The notes under the pieces were generated by a model that worked only from the letters and a program-made list of their open reading frames with translations, ran no database searches and was not told where the DNA came from. From positions 1,762,001-1,826,000 of the forward strand of contig WPIO01000040.1 in NCBI GenBank assembly GCA_009760855.2: a DNA stretch of 64,000 nt, read 5' to 3'. Source of the stretch: Cristatella mucedo. Lineage: Eukaryota > Bryozoa > Phylactolaemata > Cristatellidae. How positions within the stretch are numbered: position 1 is the first letter of the stretch; every line of letters starts with the position of its first letter. This document shows, one piece after another, positions 1-24,007 of this stretch. The position numbers and the translations under genes were made by a program.

Positions 1-235
1 GCTCACGTTACCACTAACCAAATTTTACATGTTGACCTTGTACATGTCACCTCTCACCATGTTTGCTAGTTGACATTGTGCACGTTACTACTAACCATTT
101 GATCATGCTTCCTGTGCAACATATGCAAAGTAGCTAAACAGTGATCAATTTCTCTGAGGTTGCTGTGCAATCGCATTATTATTATTTTATTTATTACCAA
201 TTTCATTATTAATATTTTAATTAATATTTTTATTA
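1..235 (+). mobile_element. LINE-A 3' UTR and tail, degraded
   Basis: The window opens inside the 3' UTR of the LINE family called LINE-A here. The sequence shares the 'cacgttac(t)actaacca' and 'gtgcatgtcaccnctaacc' words found after the reverse-transcriptase end at 22.56-22.79 kb. It then has a decayed version of the hairpin tail (agtagctaaacagtgatca...ctctgaggttgct) and an (ATT)n run. No coding part is visible; it may extend left of the window. Confidence 0.6.
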
Positions 236-3180
236 CTGCAGCTTCGATGAGGTCAAGCCGTCTTGACCCTTTCGCTGCTGCGCAGGTGAGAATTTACTTC
301 TAGGCGACTCGCCGCAGCACTGCTTAGCAAAATTTAATTATATATTTATTTACTGTTATTTCCCAGTTGCTTGTGCCTTGAACCGTAGAAATTCGTAGCT
401 ATCGCTTCCCGCAGAAGTTTTTGCTTTTGTGAGCGGCACAGGCGGAGATATCTAAAATGTTTTACAATTTAGTCGCGCTAGGAAATCATTCTCTATTACA
501 ACTTTAAACAAATGCCATGACAACTTTAAACGGCTCACGTATACCTAATTGTGCCTGGTTAGGTGAAGTCACCGAGGCAATGCACAGATCGGCATTAATA
601 GTTGTCGACTGCAGCTAATTGTTTTTCACTTTATTGTTTTTAGTCACTTTAATTATCTTCGATTCATCCATCACGCCCACCGGTTTTGATGTAGATCAAT
701 TTTTTAAGCCCGCCCGGTTCATTACTGAGTTACTCAGGCATTATAGGGCCAAGATGCAATATAAACAAATATAATTCACTTTCTTACGACCGCAAGTTAC
801 GTATTCAGGCGCTTAGCACGGGCTTCGGGTGGGAGGTCGAGCCCATAACCTGTCATGAAATGCTAACATCTCGGTCTAACAAGCACCTAGAGAAACAGCC
901 TGACTAGTGACCGTGATGGGGGGACCTTAATACAATATCATCGACGGTAGGTATTTCCAGGATTTCTTGACCAAAATCTACTTTTGGTTTCCTAAACAGT
1001 TGTTGCAAAAGCTGCTCATTGAGCCAAGATTGCAGGACTGACCTTCGTTCAAATTTTCGCATCAATTCCAAGGAGTTATCAAGGCAGCACTGTATAAGTG
1101 GCTCCACACCTTACTAGGTTGCTACTAGCCACATAATTGGAGGAATTAACCAGCAGTTTTTTCACAAGTAACTTTATTCACCACGTGCAAAAAATGGGTA
1201 AGTCATGATCAAGACTCATACGAGTATCACCTCTAGCACACTACAAGTGGCTCCACTCTACAGTATGGCAAGGTCAAACGTGGCACCATTTGTCCAACTC
1301 GTTCACGCAGAATTGATGAGGTTGTTGACGTTATGCAGTTGCAACTCAAAGACCAGCTTCCACCGACATGCCTACAATATAAGAAAGGTGCTGCCGTAAC
1401 TAAACACGATTAATCTTAAAGGCTCCCGTATGGACGATGGTTAACTGTTACCTATTCACGAGAGCTGAAAGCCGCAGTAAAGGCAGCCACATAGCACTAA
1501 AATTTAGTGCTAGGTCGTGATCAGGAAAATTATTTTGCTACCCCTTAGTGTACACACTGCAATTATTTTCTGCAGGATGACGTGGAAAGTAGCAAGGCAA
1601 GGCTTCGAATACTACAGGACAAGTAGGTTTCAGGCTTCTTTCTAATATAAATGCTTACCTGGGGTATCTCTGCACTTGTCCAATCAAACTAAAAAAAAAG
1701 TACCAGCCATTATGCCCAGCTGCACGATTACTTCTTGCACTTACTACTACTAGTTCTTTAAAGCGGCCATAGTTTTGACACAACGAATCAAGTAGTTCAC
1801 ATACTACACCAGTGCAACTAAATAAAAATTCTTGGACAATGTGCAGCAGAGCTGTGCACGCAAGCAGCAATTTTTAGCTGCAATGCAATGAAACCACTCG
1901 CTGGGACGCTGTGGCAGTGCTCGTCACCACTATCAGCCACATAAACAGGCCAACAGGGTAATATATACACTGCGACTTAGCGGCTTAATCAAGCTTTTGC
2001 AAGCATCAGGTAGGTTTGGTACTTACCGTTGCAGATATGATCAGCCACACTGCTACTTTAGGCTTCTCGACGGGAACCTGTAAAGCAACAATGCATAATA
2101 AACGAGGCAAAGATCGCGCGTCACTAAATAAAATTTAGTATCTTAATGTCCGATTGCCATCGCAAGCTCACAGGCAAGCCAGTGAGCGCGCACCAAGCGG
2201 TGGAACCTAAGAATGCTGTTGCTACCCCTTAGTGTACGCACTGCCACATGTAAAGCAGAACGACGTGGAAAGTAGCTAATAAAGTGGCATCAGGCCACCA
2301 TACAGTACGACAATCAAGACAAGATCGAGGACGCGATGCACACTACGTACCCTTTCTATTTCATTAGTGCTACTGTTAGGAATCGAGCAGGCGAAGGCGC
2401 TGCATTTATCCATCTTCAGTGTCGATGCCGGCTGGTTGGAATAGCGCCGACACGTAAGTTCGCCGTCTGACCATTATTTTAGACGACAGATACGTAAGGT
2501 ATCAGTAGCAGAACAATTTACCATTCGCATCGAAGAGCTTTCCCCGCGTGGATTCAATGCGACTCAGCGGACATTCGCCGAGCACGCGCTAGCCTAGAAT
2601 TCAAATATGATCCAGATGTAACGTTCAAACGTGAACGTACCAAGAAAAGTGATGGCGCGCATCATAATAACGACTTGAACGAAGGGCGCACTCACCAAAT
2701 ACAACAGCATTGATCAAAAATACACTTGCACGCGTCGCGCCTGCTAAAAGGACGAGGCGCCATAATGGCACACAGCCTCAACGCTCAGCACGCGGTCACG
2801 AAATGATGGCCGCTGCAGAGCGGGGGCCGGAACTGTCGAGGTTACAAGCGGCACGTGGCTATCTATCTGACGCTAAACATACGTATGGTTGATTTCATGA
2901 TTATTTTCTTTTAATTGTTTTATCTGTATTTATTTGCCTGGTATTAAACTATTTAGCGACGATTCGTCTATTCCGCAGGCTAACATACCCGCATAGATAC
3001 AATGCTCGCTCATTTAATTTGGGGCTGACTTTTCTCAAAGCAGAATAACTTGTGAGTATCTTTAAAATAAATAAATAATTAAAAGAATATTTAATTTTAG
3101 CCCCATGGCGCAGTGTTGTCAGTCAACAGTCTGCGCAGGTGGCTCCCACCGACGTCGTTGTCACCCGACGCACTGGCCCT
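236..3180. other. No gene recognised
   Basis: Mixed-composition DNA with short open frames only. No domain, splice-supported exon or RNA gene was seen. AT-rich stretches lie at 180-240 and 2.9-3.1 kb. It could hold regulatory DNA upstream of the Bcl-2 family gene, but nothing specific supports that. Confidence 0.5.
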
Positions 3181-3437
3181 CAGCTAATTTCGTTTTACGG
3201 TCGGAGCTCGCGCGCCCGGTACGCACGTGCGCACGCGTCTCCGCCTTCGCGGTGAATACCGATTTGAAGCTGTAGCTCCGCGTTCCGTTCTCTGCGCTGC
3301 GCGCCGCTCCGCACTCTGCAACACCGGCCGTGCAAGCCTGCTCGCTCCGGATGCAGCCTTTCGCGCCAGGCTCGCTGCGTTGCTCTCTCTCTCTCTCTCT
3401 CTTTCTCTTTCTCTTTCTCTCTCCCTCTCTCTGTATC

Positions 3438-3508
<71 letters not shown>

Positions 3509-4380
3509 ACGCCGCCGGCGCTAGAGGCGTGACGCTGCAGCGAAAAGCATGTGCGCCTGGATGCTTCTGCCGCCGCCGCGGAGCGGCGATGTGATTTTAA
3601 CGTTGCTCGTACGCCCTCACGCTGCGCGACAATCTCAGCGTACATTGTCGGCATTTGCTAGCGGCGGTCGACTGCGGTAGCTGTTGCGATCGCAAGGAGC
3701 ACCGCGGTCAAGGTATGCGTTTGTCGAGAGCAGGGGGCGGTACTCGCTCCTCGGGTGGGGGGTGTGACTGAGAAGAATGTACCGCCGAGCGGCCGGCGAA
3801 GTGAGCTCGTTTTGGGCGTGGCAGCCTCGCGACTCGCCCGCCGAGGGCCGCCGCCGGCCGAATCGCGCTGCTCTGCACGCAGGCGAGTCTCAGTAGCCGC
3901 AGTGCCATTCTCACATTTGGGATGTACCGTCCGTCCATCGCTCGTTGATCAGCTCGGCGCCCCTGCCTCAGCCCACCCAGCGTCAGCCTCTTCGCAGCGA
4001 CGACTGCAGACGGCTGCTGACCAAGTCGGTCTCGGTGCTAATCCAGAGCCGAGGGGCTCGGCCGGCCGAAAATCGAGAGCCGCGAGAGAGCGTTAACACA
4101 CACGGAGGTGCGCCGGCTTTGATCGCATGAGCTTTTCTCGCTTCGGAGATGGTTCAAAATCTCCCTCCTCCTCCCGTCGCCCTCGTTTGCCCGGTAGTAC
4201 GTTCCCTGGTCAGACGTAGCACGCTATTGTAAATCGCTTCGGGATTTGTTTTTCGAGTTTTTTCGTGTTTTGCACGGCGTCTCAACGAAGTGCCTGGCAG
4301 CTGCTGGCTAGCGAGAGCTCGGGCTCGGCACGTGCTGGGCACGATGCTCATGCAGTCACCTGACGGGTGTAGCTAGTCAC
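3180..4380. promoter_or_regulatory. CpG-dense block upstream of the Bcl-2 family gene
   Basis: This 1.2 kb is GC-rich and dense in CpG (many cgcg, gccg and ccgccg words), unlike the AT-rich DNA just before it. It is interrupted by a CT microsatellite at 3,382-3,507. A promoter or 5' exon for the downstream gene is possible, but no TATA box or start site is clear and several kb with two SINEs lie between. Inference only. Confidence 0.3.
3382..3507. repeat. (CT)n microsatellite
   Basis: Nearly pure CT dinucleotide run with a few CTTT and TAT interruptions near its left end. It creates false Ser-Leu and Arg-Glu open frames. Confidence 0.95.
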
Positions 4381-4528
4381 CTGACAGATAGCAGTCAGCT
4401 GGCTAGCCAGCGTGTTGCACAGTCTCGCTGAGGTCACTTGCTGCGAACCAGGTTCGTAGTTGCGCAGCAGCAGAGGCTTGCTCTCTCTCCCGCTGTGCCG
4501 CGCTCAGGCGGAGCCGCCATTTCTCGGT

Positions 4529-4683
4529 ATAATATAAATAAATGTAATACATTTGTATAGCGCCTCAAGAGAACTTAGTCTCTTTTCTGGCGCTTCACAT
4601 ATGCCTCGGGGCTCGAGCCCTCGACCTCAGCCAGACCTCGGTCGGGGCGAGCACCTTAGCAGCTGGACCAGACCAGCTCGGTG
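4529..4683 (-). mobile_element. tRNA-derived SINE (family S1), minus orientation
   Basis: Read on the minus strand it has a tRNA-like head: an A-box-like region around 'agctggtctggtccagct' and a B-box-like 'gaggtcgagggctcgagcc'. It ends with 'gcgcc...ctctt...ggcgc' and an AT-rich tail. The same unit recurs at 5.21, 17.83, 37.2, 42.5, 44.8 and 54.2 kb. Confidence 0.75.
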
Positions 4684-5210
4684 CAAGACTTCTTTCGGCT
4701 GGCCGCTTGTCGCCCGCGACCTTCGCTCGAGCGTGGTGTGGCGAGCGCTCGCTCTTGGCCTCTTCCGGCGCGTGCCTTCGGTTAATTGCCAGCTGGTGGG
4801 TGCTGTGCGATCGGAAGCCAGCCTCTAGTTGCCGAGGCGCTCAAGCGGCAGGGCCTAGCGCCACCTAGCGCCAGGAGCCACCGCAAGCGAGCTTGTGGTG
4901 CGAAGGAGAGTCGCCGCAGTGGCAGGCTTGCCAGAGGAATATCACGTGTTCAATTAAGCTTGGCGTATTAATTCTTGCCAGGTAGTACGAGGAATTCTCG
5001 GAGCCAATTCTCGAGGGCCTGTCTGTGAGGCGCTCGAGCAAGCCATCGCGTCTTCAGACATCGGCAGCTGTCCGCTAGCGTAGACACAGAATCGTTTTTG
5101 TTAGCTTGCTGTGTTGTTGCACTGTGCTCCCGAGATGCCCCGTCGGCCGTGATGCAGTAATGATGAACTGAGTGGAATTGCCGGTGGCTGCAACCCTTGC
5201 CACGCTCTAG
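4684..5210. other. No gene recognised
   Basis: GC-rich DNA between two oppositely oriented SINEs. No open frame with recognisable content and no repeat was seen. Confidence 0.45.
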
Positions 5211-5356
5211 GCGCCGAGCTGGTTTGGTCTAGCGGTTAAGGTGCTCGCTCCGACCAAGGTCTGACTGAGGTCGTGGGCTCGAGCCCTGAGGCATATGTGA
5301 AGCGCCTGAATAGAGATTAAGTTCTCTTATGGCGCTATATAAATGAATTATATTTA
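5211..5356 (+). mobile_element. tRNA-derived SINE (family S1), plus orientation
   Basis: One of the best-preserved copies. The head 'gccgagctggtttggtctag' resembles a tRNA A-box region, and 'ggtcgtgggctcgagccc' resembles a B-box. The 3' part folds as gcgcc / agagatta-agttctct / ggcgc and ends in ATAAATGAATT. The hairpin tail matches the LINE-A 3' end. Confidence 0.8.
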
Positions 5357-6540
5357 TGAGCTGTGCAAGCAGATTAGGATTTCCATACATCCAGGACAGG
5401 ACAGAAGTCTGTGCCCAAGAGGATGCAGGTGAAAGAAGAATGGGGGCAGAGGGTGAACAGGGTGGTGACTAGGTGGCATGTTTGTGTGTATATGTATCCG
5501 CTTAGCAGGGTGCTACATTCACCTCTGTGCGAGCACACACACACATACACACGGTACATGTACATAGGGGACATTCAGGCTAGGCTCTTTGTGACTTAGT
5601 GGCTAGCGGCCCATCAGGCCAGCCTGAACAGCTGGTCAGCTATTTGTGTGGCCCAGCTCAGATGGTTGGCTACCTTCGGTGGTAAACTCCACTGCTGCTC
5701 CACTCAAGCAAGTCATGTCAATATGGTATTCACCGGCCTGTCGGCTAAGTCAATGTTTCTTTCACGGTTGCCATTGTTACCACAGCTTAGCCAGCTGATG
5801 TGTCTGGCAACTAAGGCCCTGCAGCACTGGTAGAAACCTCCTGAGTTGAGCATTTTTTTTTCCCGGTGAGCTCACTTGCCTGGGCGTGTCAGTTCTTCGA
5901 GTGAGGATGGCTGGCAAGCTTGATATTGGTTGCAGTTATGGCTTATTACAAGCTAATAATTGCAAGCGGCAGGAAACCTGTGCATCGTGCGCTCACCTAA
6001 TCGTGAGCAGACTGCCGGGGAGGGGGGAAGGCGCAGCTGCCGTAAATGGTGTGACACACGGTCGGCAGTCTGGTTCGAGGCAGTCTGGGGCTCGTGCTCT
6101 GGATCTTGCCACCACGGAAAGCCGCTGCTGCGCAGATCCTGTTTGTTCGCTGCAGAGGCATCGTCAGCAGCAGCTCCGACCGGGCGTCCAGTGGCAACCG
6201 CCTGCTTGCAGCAGCAGCAGGGCCTCTGCCGAGTGGGATTTCATTTCGAGCCCATCCTTTTATGCTTTCTCTGCCATCAGGTGATGTTTCTGTGAAATAC
6301 GAGGAGGCATCGGTACTGCTGGCAGTGGCGGTCGGCTGCACCATTAGCTGGGCTGCTTGGTAGCCGGGGCAGCGTTGACGCTGGCTGGCTGGCTGGCAGA
6401 CGCGCAGTGCCCGATCCAGTGGCCTCGGCCGGTGCTTTGAGGCTTGAGTGGTTGGCTCGCTTGAGCAGGTGAGTGCCTCATTGAGCCTTGGAGAAGGTAG
6501 CTTGATTAGGTAGCAGCAGCAGTTGCAACTAGGGGGCCAG
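5357..6540. other. No gene recognised
   Basis: Unique-looking DNA with short CA/GT patches near 5.5 kb. No supported exon was found. It may include untranslated leader or promoter DNA of the gene starting at 7.29 kb. Confidence 0.4.
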
Positions 6541-7170
6541 TGCAGCTTCGAAGCAGCCTGCTGCTGCTGCTGCTGCAGATGGCGTCCCCCCTCTCTCTGG
6601 TGTGAGGACGTGTGTGCTGCCAGCAACCAAGCAGCAGTCGCTGCAGGAGATGCCTGCCTGCCGAGAGCCGCTCCCTCTTGCATCCATCCACCTCATTGGA
6701 TTTTATCTGACCTAGATTCACTTGGCTCTCCTGTCTTGTCAGTCGGTTGCTTTGTTTATAGAGCTTCGGGCAGCATCAGCTTTCTGCAAGCTCCTGTCGC
6801 TGCTGCTTCTGCTGCTGCTGCTTCTGCTGCAAGCTCCTGCTTCTGTTGCTGCTTTTGCTTCATCAAGCTGTTGGTGCTTCCAGCTGCTGCTGCTGAAAGC
6901 TGTTGCTGCAAGTTTTTGTTGCTGCAAGCTGCAGCTTGCAGCAGGTGGCCCCAGCTAGACTGCACGGTATGATCGCTAGGTCGATTCGTAGTCGCAGAGC
7001 ACCTACCTTCCTACCGAGCAGCTGCCGCCTTTGCCTGTCTCGGTGCCTTTCGGCCGCTGCAGGTCGGTCTGCCCAAGAATCCATTCGTCAGCATTGCTGT
7101 GGCGGTCTCTCTCATTGGCTCTTGTCTCTCTGTAGCTCAGAGGGTTCGGCAGACGTCAGCAGCTGCTGTC
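6540..7170. repeat. Imperfect CTG/CAG trinucleotide-rich region
   Basis: Scattered short (CTG)n and (CAG)n runs, densest at 6,560-6,580, 6,800-6,960 and just downstream around 7,195-7,212. The phase changes often, so Leu-, Gln-, Ala- and Ser-rich frames appear on both strands. No single frame is preserved. It directly precedes the Bcl-2 family coding start and may be its 5' UTR. Confidence 0.6.
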
Positions 7171-7285
7171 CGTGGAGCTGCCTGTAGCGACTCCTGCAGC
7201 AGCAGCAGCAGCGACTGTGGCACTTGGGCCGACTGAGGCGGCGGCCGCCGCCGTGCGGCACGGCATTGCGGCCGCCGATGCAGGC

Positions 7286-18839
<11,554 letters not shown>

Positions 18840-20050
18840 CCACCACAGCGATTGGCCGGCCGGCCGGCCTTGACCGGGCAGCACCGTTGCAGCCCGCCGA
18901 AATGTGCCACTCTCGCCCGCACGCTTGTTCATCCCTGAGCGCAGAGCGTCGCCGCCTTCAGCACATCGATTTCAGCCCGCTGCTGTGAGCCGCTACTAGA
19001 GCGAGCCCCGAGCCTCGGGGCACACTCTAGTGGCGGCTTCGAGGAGCTGCCGCGATCGTGCAGCCGCTCGAGGTGTAGTTTTCCCGATGCGAACCGACGC
19101 GTCGATGGCTCGAGGCATCGGTTCGGCGAGTCACGTCCTTGTTCGTCGTCGTCGTCATCATCATCATCACCATCGCTCAATTCGTCTGGAGCCGCCGGTG
19201 GTATTCGCCACTTCTACGGTCGATCGCTCGCTGCTTTGCAATGTCCTCGCGGCTCGTCGCTCTGCCCGCCGCTGCTGGCAAGTCGTGTGAAGGAGGTCGG
19301 CTAGTGCGACGAGGGAGCGGCGCCTGCCGGCTCCCCACCCCGCTCGCTCGAGTCTTTCGTCTGCCGGATTGTCTGCCGTGCTGGCAAAGCCGGAATCGTC
19401 CATCGCCGGTCGCGACCTGCTCGCTCGTCGTGTGCCGCCACCGCGCGTCCGCCAATGGCTGACCGCTCAGGCTGCCGGCGCACCCCTGATCTAGCTGCCT
19501 CGGCAGCCTCGATAGTCATCAGCTATCGCTGCTGGTCTGAAGTTTGCTCTGTGCTGCTGTCTCTCTGCTTGTGAGTCGTGGCTGGCGCTCGGTCAGGCCA
19601 TCGTGCGGTGGCGGCAGTGCTGCTCGGTCGCGTTTCGCGAGCGAACGGCGAGTACTTGGTGCCCTCGTCAGTGCAATTCTCGTGCATCGTCTGCAATTCC
19701 CCCTCCGTGGCTGCGATGATGATGCGCACCTTGAACTTGCGACGTTCGTTCGCCTGCGGGTGGCAGCTGCGGCCACTGGCGAACTCGACGGATGGAGCCT
19801 GCAGCCAGTGGGGAGGCTACAGGCTTTGGCGAGGTCGCGAGGTGTAGGTCGACGGCGGATCCTTGTTTGTTTCGCCGACCCAACCGTGTTGTACCCGGGT
19901 GATGCATGCCGATCGATTGCATGCCATCCCTGATAAGTCAAGGTTGACGTTGAGATTTGAGCCAGCAGCGTGGCTGCATCAGTTATTTCGATTAACGGTC
20001 ACGTGTTGGCAATCAGCTTCACTTTGAATAAACTTGGAATTCATTTTGGC
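18840..20050 (+). other. Probable 3' UTR of the Bcl-2 family gene
   Basis: The stretch from the stop codon to the first good AATAAA, at 20027-20032, is free of retroelements, unlike the introns. CpG is frequent. The end point of about 20,050 is inferred from the signal. Confidence 0.5.
20027..20032 (+). terminator. Poly(A) signal AATAAA
   Basis: Canonical hexamer in 'ctttgaataaacttgg', 1.19 kb after the stop of the Bcl-2 family gene. It is the clearest one downstream on this strand. Confidence 0.5.
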
Positions 20051-20199
20051 CCGATCGTACCCATCGTTGCGAAGAGCCGATCTGTTGCAGTGCAGAGGTA
20101 AAGCAAAGAAGATGAGCTGATTTAGCAGCCTCGTCTGTGAACCCTCAAAGGAGCGTCAGTGGCTATCTCGCTTGTTAGGACTGGTAAGAAATGATTGCC

Positions 20200-20285
20200 T
20201 GCTACAGGGATTCGAACCTCCTATCTATAGCAGGAGTGTGGAGCATTTTACGCATGGCTTTAGACCCACGTGTAGATGACCCATA
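20200..20285 (-). mobile_element. tRNA-like fragment, possible SINE
   Basis: On the minus strand 'aggttcgaatccctgtagc' is a good B-box/T-arm, but no matching A-box or full cloverleaf was found. Probably a SINE remnant. Confidence 0.3.
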
Positions 20286-20724
20286 TCACGAGAGATATGC
20301 CCCAGGGCTGCAGACAGCAGACCAGCATGCATGTGCCATTGATCTCAGACAGCTTGGCAATGCTTATGGCAGCCATGTCTTTATCTGTGACATATTTACG
20401 TATCAGCAAATAATATACGATTGTATACATTGTATATGTCGTCTTTGCACGACACATTTTTTTTAAAGCATTGCTATTACACACGGGTCTGCCGACGATA
20501 GCCGAGCTGGTTACTCACATGGTGGAATCCTGAACCAAAAAGAAATCGAATTGTTAATTTGGAGTCTGGGGATTGGCAGCTGAGGAGAGCTACTGCGGCT
20601 TATCACCAGCCTACTACTACTACCATATCTGCACACCGTGCTCACCTAGGCTGCAACTGACCAGCAATCAATACAAATGGCTCTTTGTCTTGTCTTAACC
20701 AGCGATTACAATATGTCCAGTTCA

Positions 20725-20965
20725 GCGTTTAGTGGGGCCCTGCGATTCGTTATCTTCATGTGCTTACTCGTGCTGACACTGTGCATGCTGCCACAAACCA
20801 CACTTGCATGCTGACCCTGTGCATGTCATCCCTAACCATGTTATATGTTGTTTATCAAGCATAATACCACTCACCATTCAATCGCCTTTCCCTTTGCAGC
20901 AAATGTAAAGCGCCTAGAAAGAGATTTAGTTCTTTGAGGGCACTTTTTCACGTGTATTATTATTA
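20725..20965 (+). mobile_element. LINE-A 3' UTR and tail, plus
   Basis: Shares 'tcgtgctgacactgtgcatg', 'ctaaccatgtt', 'tttatcaagcat' and the tail 'gcaaatgtaaagcgcctaga' with the copy at 22.56-22.79 kb. It ends in a short ATT run. No RT part. Confidence 0.75.
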
Positions 20966-21417
20966 CGCATTCGCCTGTGTTAGAAAGAACCAGTTCATTC
21001 CTACGTCAGTCTTGCAAACTATTAAATTAATTAATGTTAAAATGCAAATAATATTAAAATGCAAACTATTAGCAGTTTCTGGGAGTCACAAACGCTGGGC
21101 AGTGTCGGCAGTCGCCGACGGCACGTTGAGCCTTTGCATTAGGCTTCTGATATGAGTGCACTTGGCAAGGGCACGCATGACCGGTCGGCCTAAGCAGAAA
21201 TTAACAGTTCACTTACAGCTTAAGAGTATACATGAATATAGCTACATCAGAGCTAGTCATCAGCTCAGTTGCTACTAGCTCTGCTGTAGCCTTCGTAACG
21301 GTGAGCCAACGGCTAAGCAACCAAATTTTTATAGACGTTTCCACACTTCCGAATTTTTTTTTACCTGAAACTACGTCAGTCACGTGATTAGTCGTGTCCT
21401 TAAAGTAGATACGCACC

Positions 21418-21560
21418 GACAAATGTATCTCCGTCTGTAACTCCACAAAGTCATGCAGACCATGTGGGTGTTACGCAGGAGAGTTTTGTATAGCGCACTC
21501 ACAGCCTAAGCGGCTTTCGGTACGCATTCGGTAGCCAACAGACTTCGTCTCACAAAAATC
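21418..21560 (-). mobile_element. LINE-B 3' end fragment, minus
   Basis: Reverse of the family tail 'tctccgtctgtaactccaca' followed by the reverse of the last coding block ('cagcctaagcggctttcggt'). Only about 140 bp remain. Confidence 0.75.
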
Positions 21561-21739
21561 ATAACTTTCTGTCGATCGGCAATCTGTGTCCTCGAGGTCA
21601 CACAGCAACGTCTGCCATCGGAGAGCCTTAGAGCTTAATGCTAACAAAAATATCAGCCCGACAAGCGTGTCCAGTGTTTATAGAAACTTTGAACAATACA
21701 AGAGGAGTGTAGTTTCCTAGATTAACCCATTCGTCAACT

Positions 21740-22790
21740 TTTTATTTCAAACTCGTCTGCTAGTTCGCTTGATAAGCGCCTATCGTTTCTGTCTGGTCTT
21801 AGGACTGAACAAGTATACTCTATCCCAGCAAATGAGAATAAAACCAACTTACTAGTCGTGGCCAAACCAAGTGTGATTCGGAAATTTGAAAGGCTGACGC
21901 TCAATATCGGCTCTGCCAGCATATCTATTGTTGAATCTGCACGAAATCTAGGTGCCATGTCCCAGAGTGACCTTTCATTTGACGACCACATCAGCTCCAC
22001 AATCAAGTCTGCCTACTTTCAGCTACATAGCGTTGCTAAAATTTGGGCTTGTTTAGTCAGGGATACCACATCTAAGTTTGGTCTATACATTTGTGACATC
22101 CCTACTTGACTTCTGTAACTCACTGCTTGCTGGTCTACCGGCCTGTACACTCAGACGCTTATTGCTGGTGCAAAACTCTGTAGCTTGGCTTGTCTGTCGT
22201 GAGCGTCACAGTTGCCACATCACACGTCTTCTCGCCGACCTGCACTGGCAACCAGTCAAGCAACGGATCGACTTCAAGGTTTGGTCACTCATTTTTGGTC
22301 CCTTCATCCTTTGTATCCAGTCTACCTATCAGATCTACTCCTCCACCTGGCTAAGCATCGTACCTCCAGATTTTTGGAATTTAACAGTTTACCAATACCT
22401 CGTAAAAACCTCAAATCCTTTGGAGACCGTGCCTTTAGTTCGTTTGCACCCAAAACCTGGAACACACTACCGACTTCCGTCACGACATCGCCTGACTTGA
22501 GCACATTAAGGAAAAACTTAAAATCGTACCTATTCATGACAACGTTTAGTGGGTCTCCGTGATTCACATTTCAAGTGCTTATTCGTGCTGACGCCGTGCA
22601 TGCTGCCACTAAACGTACTTGCTTGCTGTCCCTGTGCATGCCACCCCTAATTATAAGTTATTCTTGTTGTTTATTAAGCATGTTACCACTAACCATTCAA
22701 TCGCGCTTCTTTTGCAGCAAACGTTAAGCGCCTAGAAAGAGACTGAGTTCTCTGAGCACGCTTCATCAAATGTATAATGATTTTTTTTGT
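21740..22790 (+). mobile_element. LINE-A copy: RT C-terminal end, 3' UTR and tail
   Basis: Shows the post-catalytic half of an L2/CR1-like RT in shifting frames: [51 protein letters not shown], then RAFSSFAPKTWNTLPTSV and LKSYLFMTTF. The 3' UTR runs from about 22,560 and the hairpin tail from about 22,720. Frameshifts and a premature stop near 22,108 show it is dead. It is the reference copy here for LINE-A. Confidence 0.85.
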
Positions 22791-22869
22791 CAAAGAATCT
22801 ATTTAAACGTGTATGACAATAATACTGTTTTCCTCCAGAGTTTACTTACTACAGAGTTTTCTCTTTTTC

Positions 22870-23135
22870 TTCTTTGAATATATATAATTCTGTAATATAA
22901 TGTAATAATAATTATAATAATAATTATATAATGTAATAATAATATAATGTAATAATTCTGTAATTTAATGTAATAATAATATAATTCTGTAAAAATATTG
23001 AAAAAAGTTCCGTCGAATCGTTTTTTATTTTTTCCATTAAGATTTTGTATACCATTTCTTACATTTTCAGATACTTCGCCTTTAGAAACGAGTTCAATAA
23101 GAATATAATAATAATAATAATAATTCAAATGTATG
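22870..23135. repeat. AT-rich (AAT)n / (TAATA)n stretch
   Basis: Low-complexity AT-rich DNA with repeated 'ataatgtaataat' and 'attctgtaa' words. No gene seen. Confidence 0.7.
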
Positions 23136-23556
23136 ATGATACCAGAAAAAACTACAAATGGCAAAATCCGTTTTGTCTTTAAAAGCGACTAGAACACATC
23201 CAGTTAAATACGATACCGCAGCTATTTTTTCGAGCTGCAGACCTCTGTGATTGGCTGCATATCTCGTTTACCTAGGCCAATGGACCTCTGCCAAGGCCGC
23301 ATCGGCTACGGCTGATCAGGACTGAACGGAGGGTGATCATGAAGAGAAGCCGATAGCATTCAGATCTGTAAGCACGATGCCTTGCTCAGCCAACGCTGTT
23401 AGTTTAGGACTACTATATATTGAACCCGTTTGACGCTTATTCGTCGTCAGTATTCGATACGGTCCACGTTCTGTTTGTCGGCTGAATCATTAGACACCGT
23501 AGTTTTCTCGACCATTGGCCTAGGTAAACGTGAATGGCTTCACGGCAGCACTGCGT

Positions 23557-23760
23557 CTCATAATACTAATAGTAATAACATAATCGATAAAGCGCCCTTA
23601 GTCTCTCAATCTCTTTCTAGGTGCTTTAAATTTGCTGCAAAGGAAACACGATCGAATGAATAGTGGTAGCATGTTCGATAAATAACAAGAATAACATAGG
23701 GGTGACATGCACAGGGTCAGCATGCAAGCGTAGTCAGTGGCATCATACTCGTGCTAATTC
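23557..23760 (-). mobile_element. LINE-A 3' end, minus
   Basis: Reverse of the LINE-A tail ('ataaagcgcccttagtctct', 'caatctctttctaggtgctt') and part of the 3' UTR ('gacatgcacagggtcagcat'). Confidence 0.75.
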
Positions 23761-23934
23761 ATAAGCTGTACGTTTCTTACGCATTTCAACGTCTAATAAA
23801 AGAAGTACTCACTGTCGCACTTGTACAACAGTGTGCTCTCAGCTTGCATAAGAAGTGCGACAGTGCATGGAAACGTTGCTCCGCAAGACATGCAAATGGC
23901 GTAAGTAAAACCAAAATTATTGTCAGCTCCGGAT

Positions 23935-24007
23935 TGCCGAAACCCGGGATTGAACCGGGGGCCTTTAGATCTTCAGTCTAACGCTCTCCCAACTGAGCTA
24001 TTTCGGC
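23935..24007 (-). tRNA. tRNA-Phe (GAA)
   Basis: A 73-nt gene on the minus strand. Acceptor GCCGAAA pairs with TTTCGGC plus discriminator A. D arm GCTCAGTTGGGAGAGC, anticodon stem TTAGA/TCTAA with loop CTGAAGA (anticodon GAA), T arm CCCGG-TTCAATC-CCGGG. All four stems pair fully, with no intron. TTTT runs follow within about 30 nt on that strand, as expected for Pol III termination. It is close to the animal consensus for tRNA-Phe and should be functional. Confidence 0.96.

Noticed and set aside
5997-7187. Several 60-230 residue frames rich in Gln, Ala, Cys and Leu
   Set aside because: CAG/CTG-rich DNA gives open frames on both strands with shifting phase. None continues into the Bcl-2 family exon with a usable start.
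7172-7285. Earlier start of the Bcl-2 family protein at 7172
   Set aside because: The codon there is GTG, not ATG. The first ATG in frame is at 7286.
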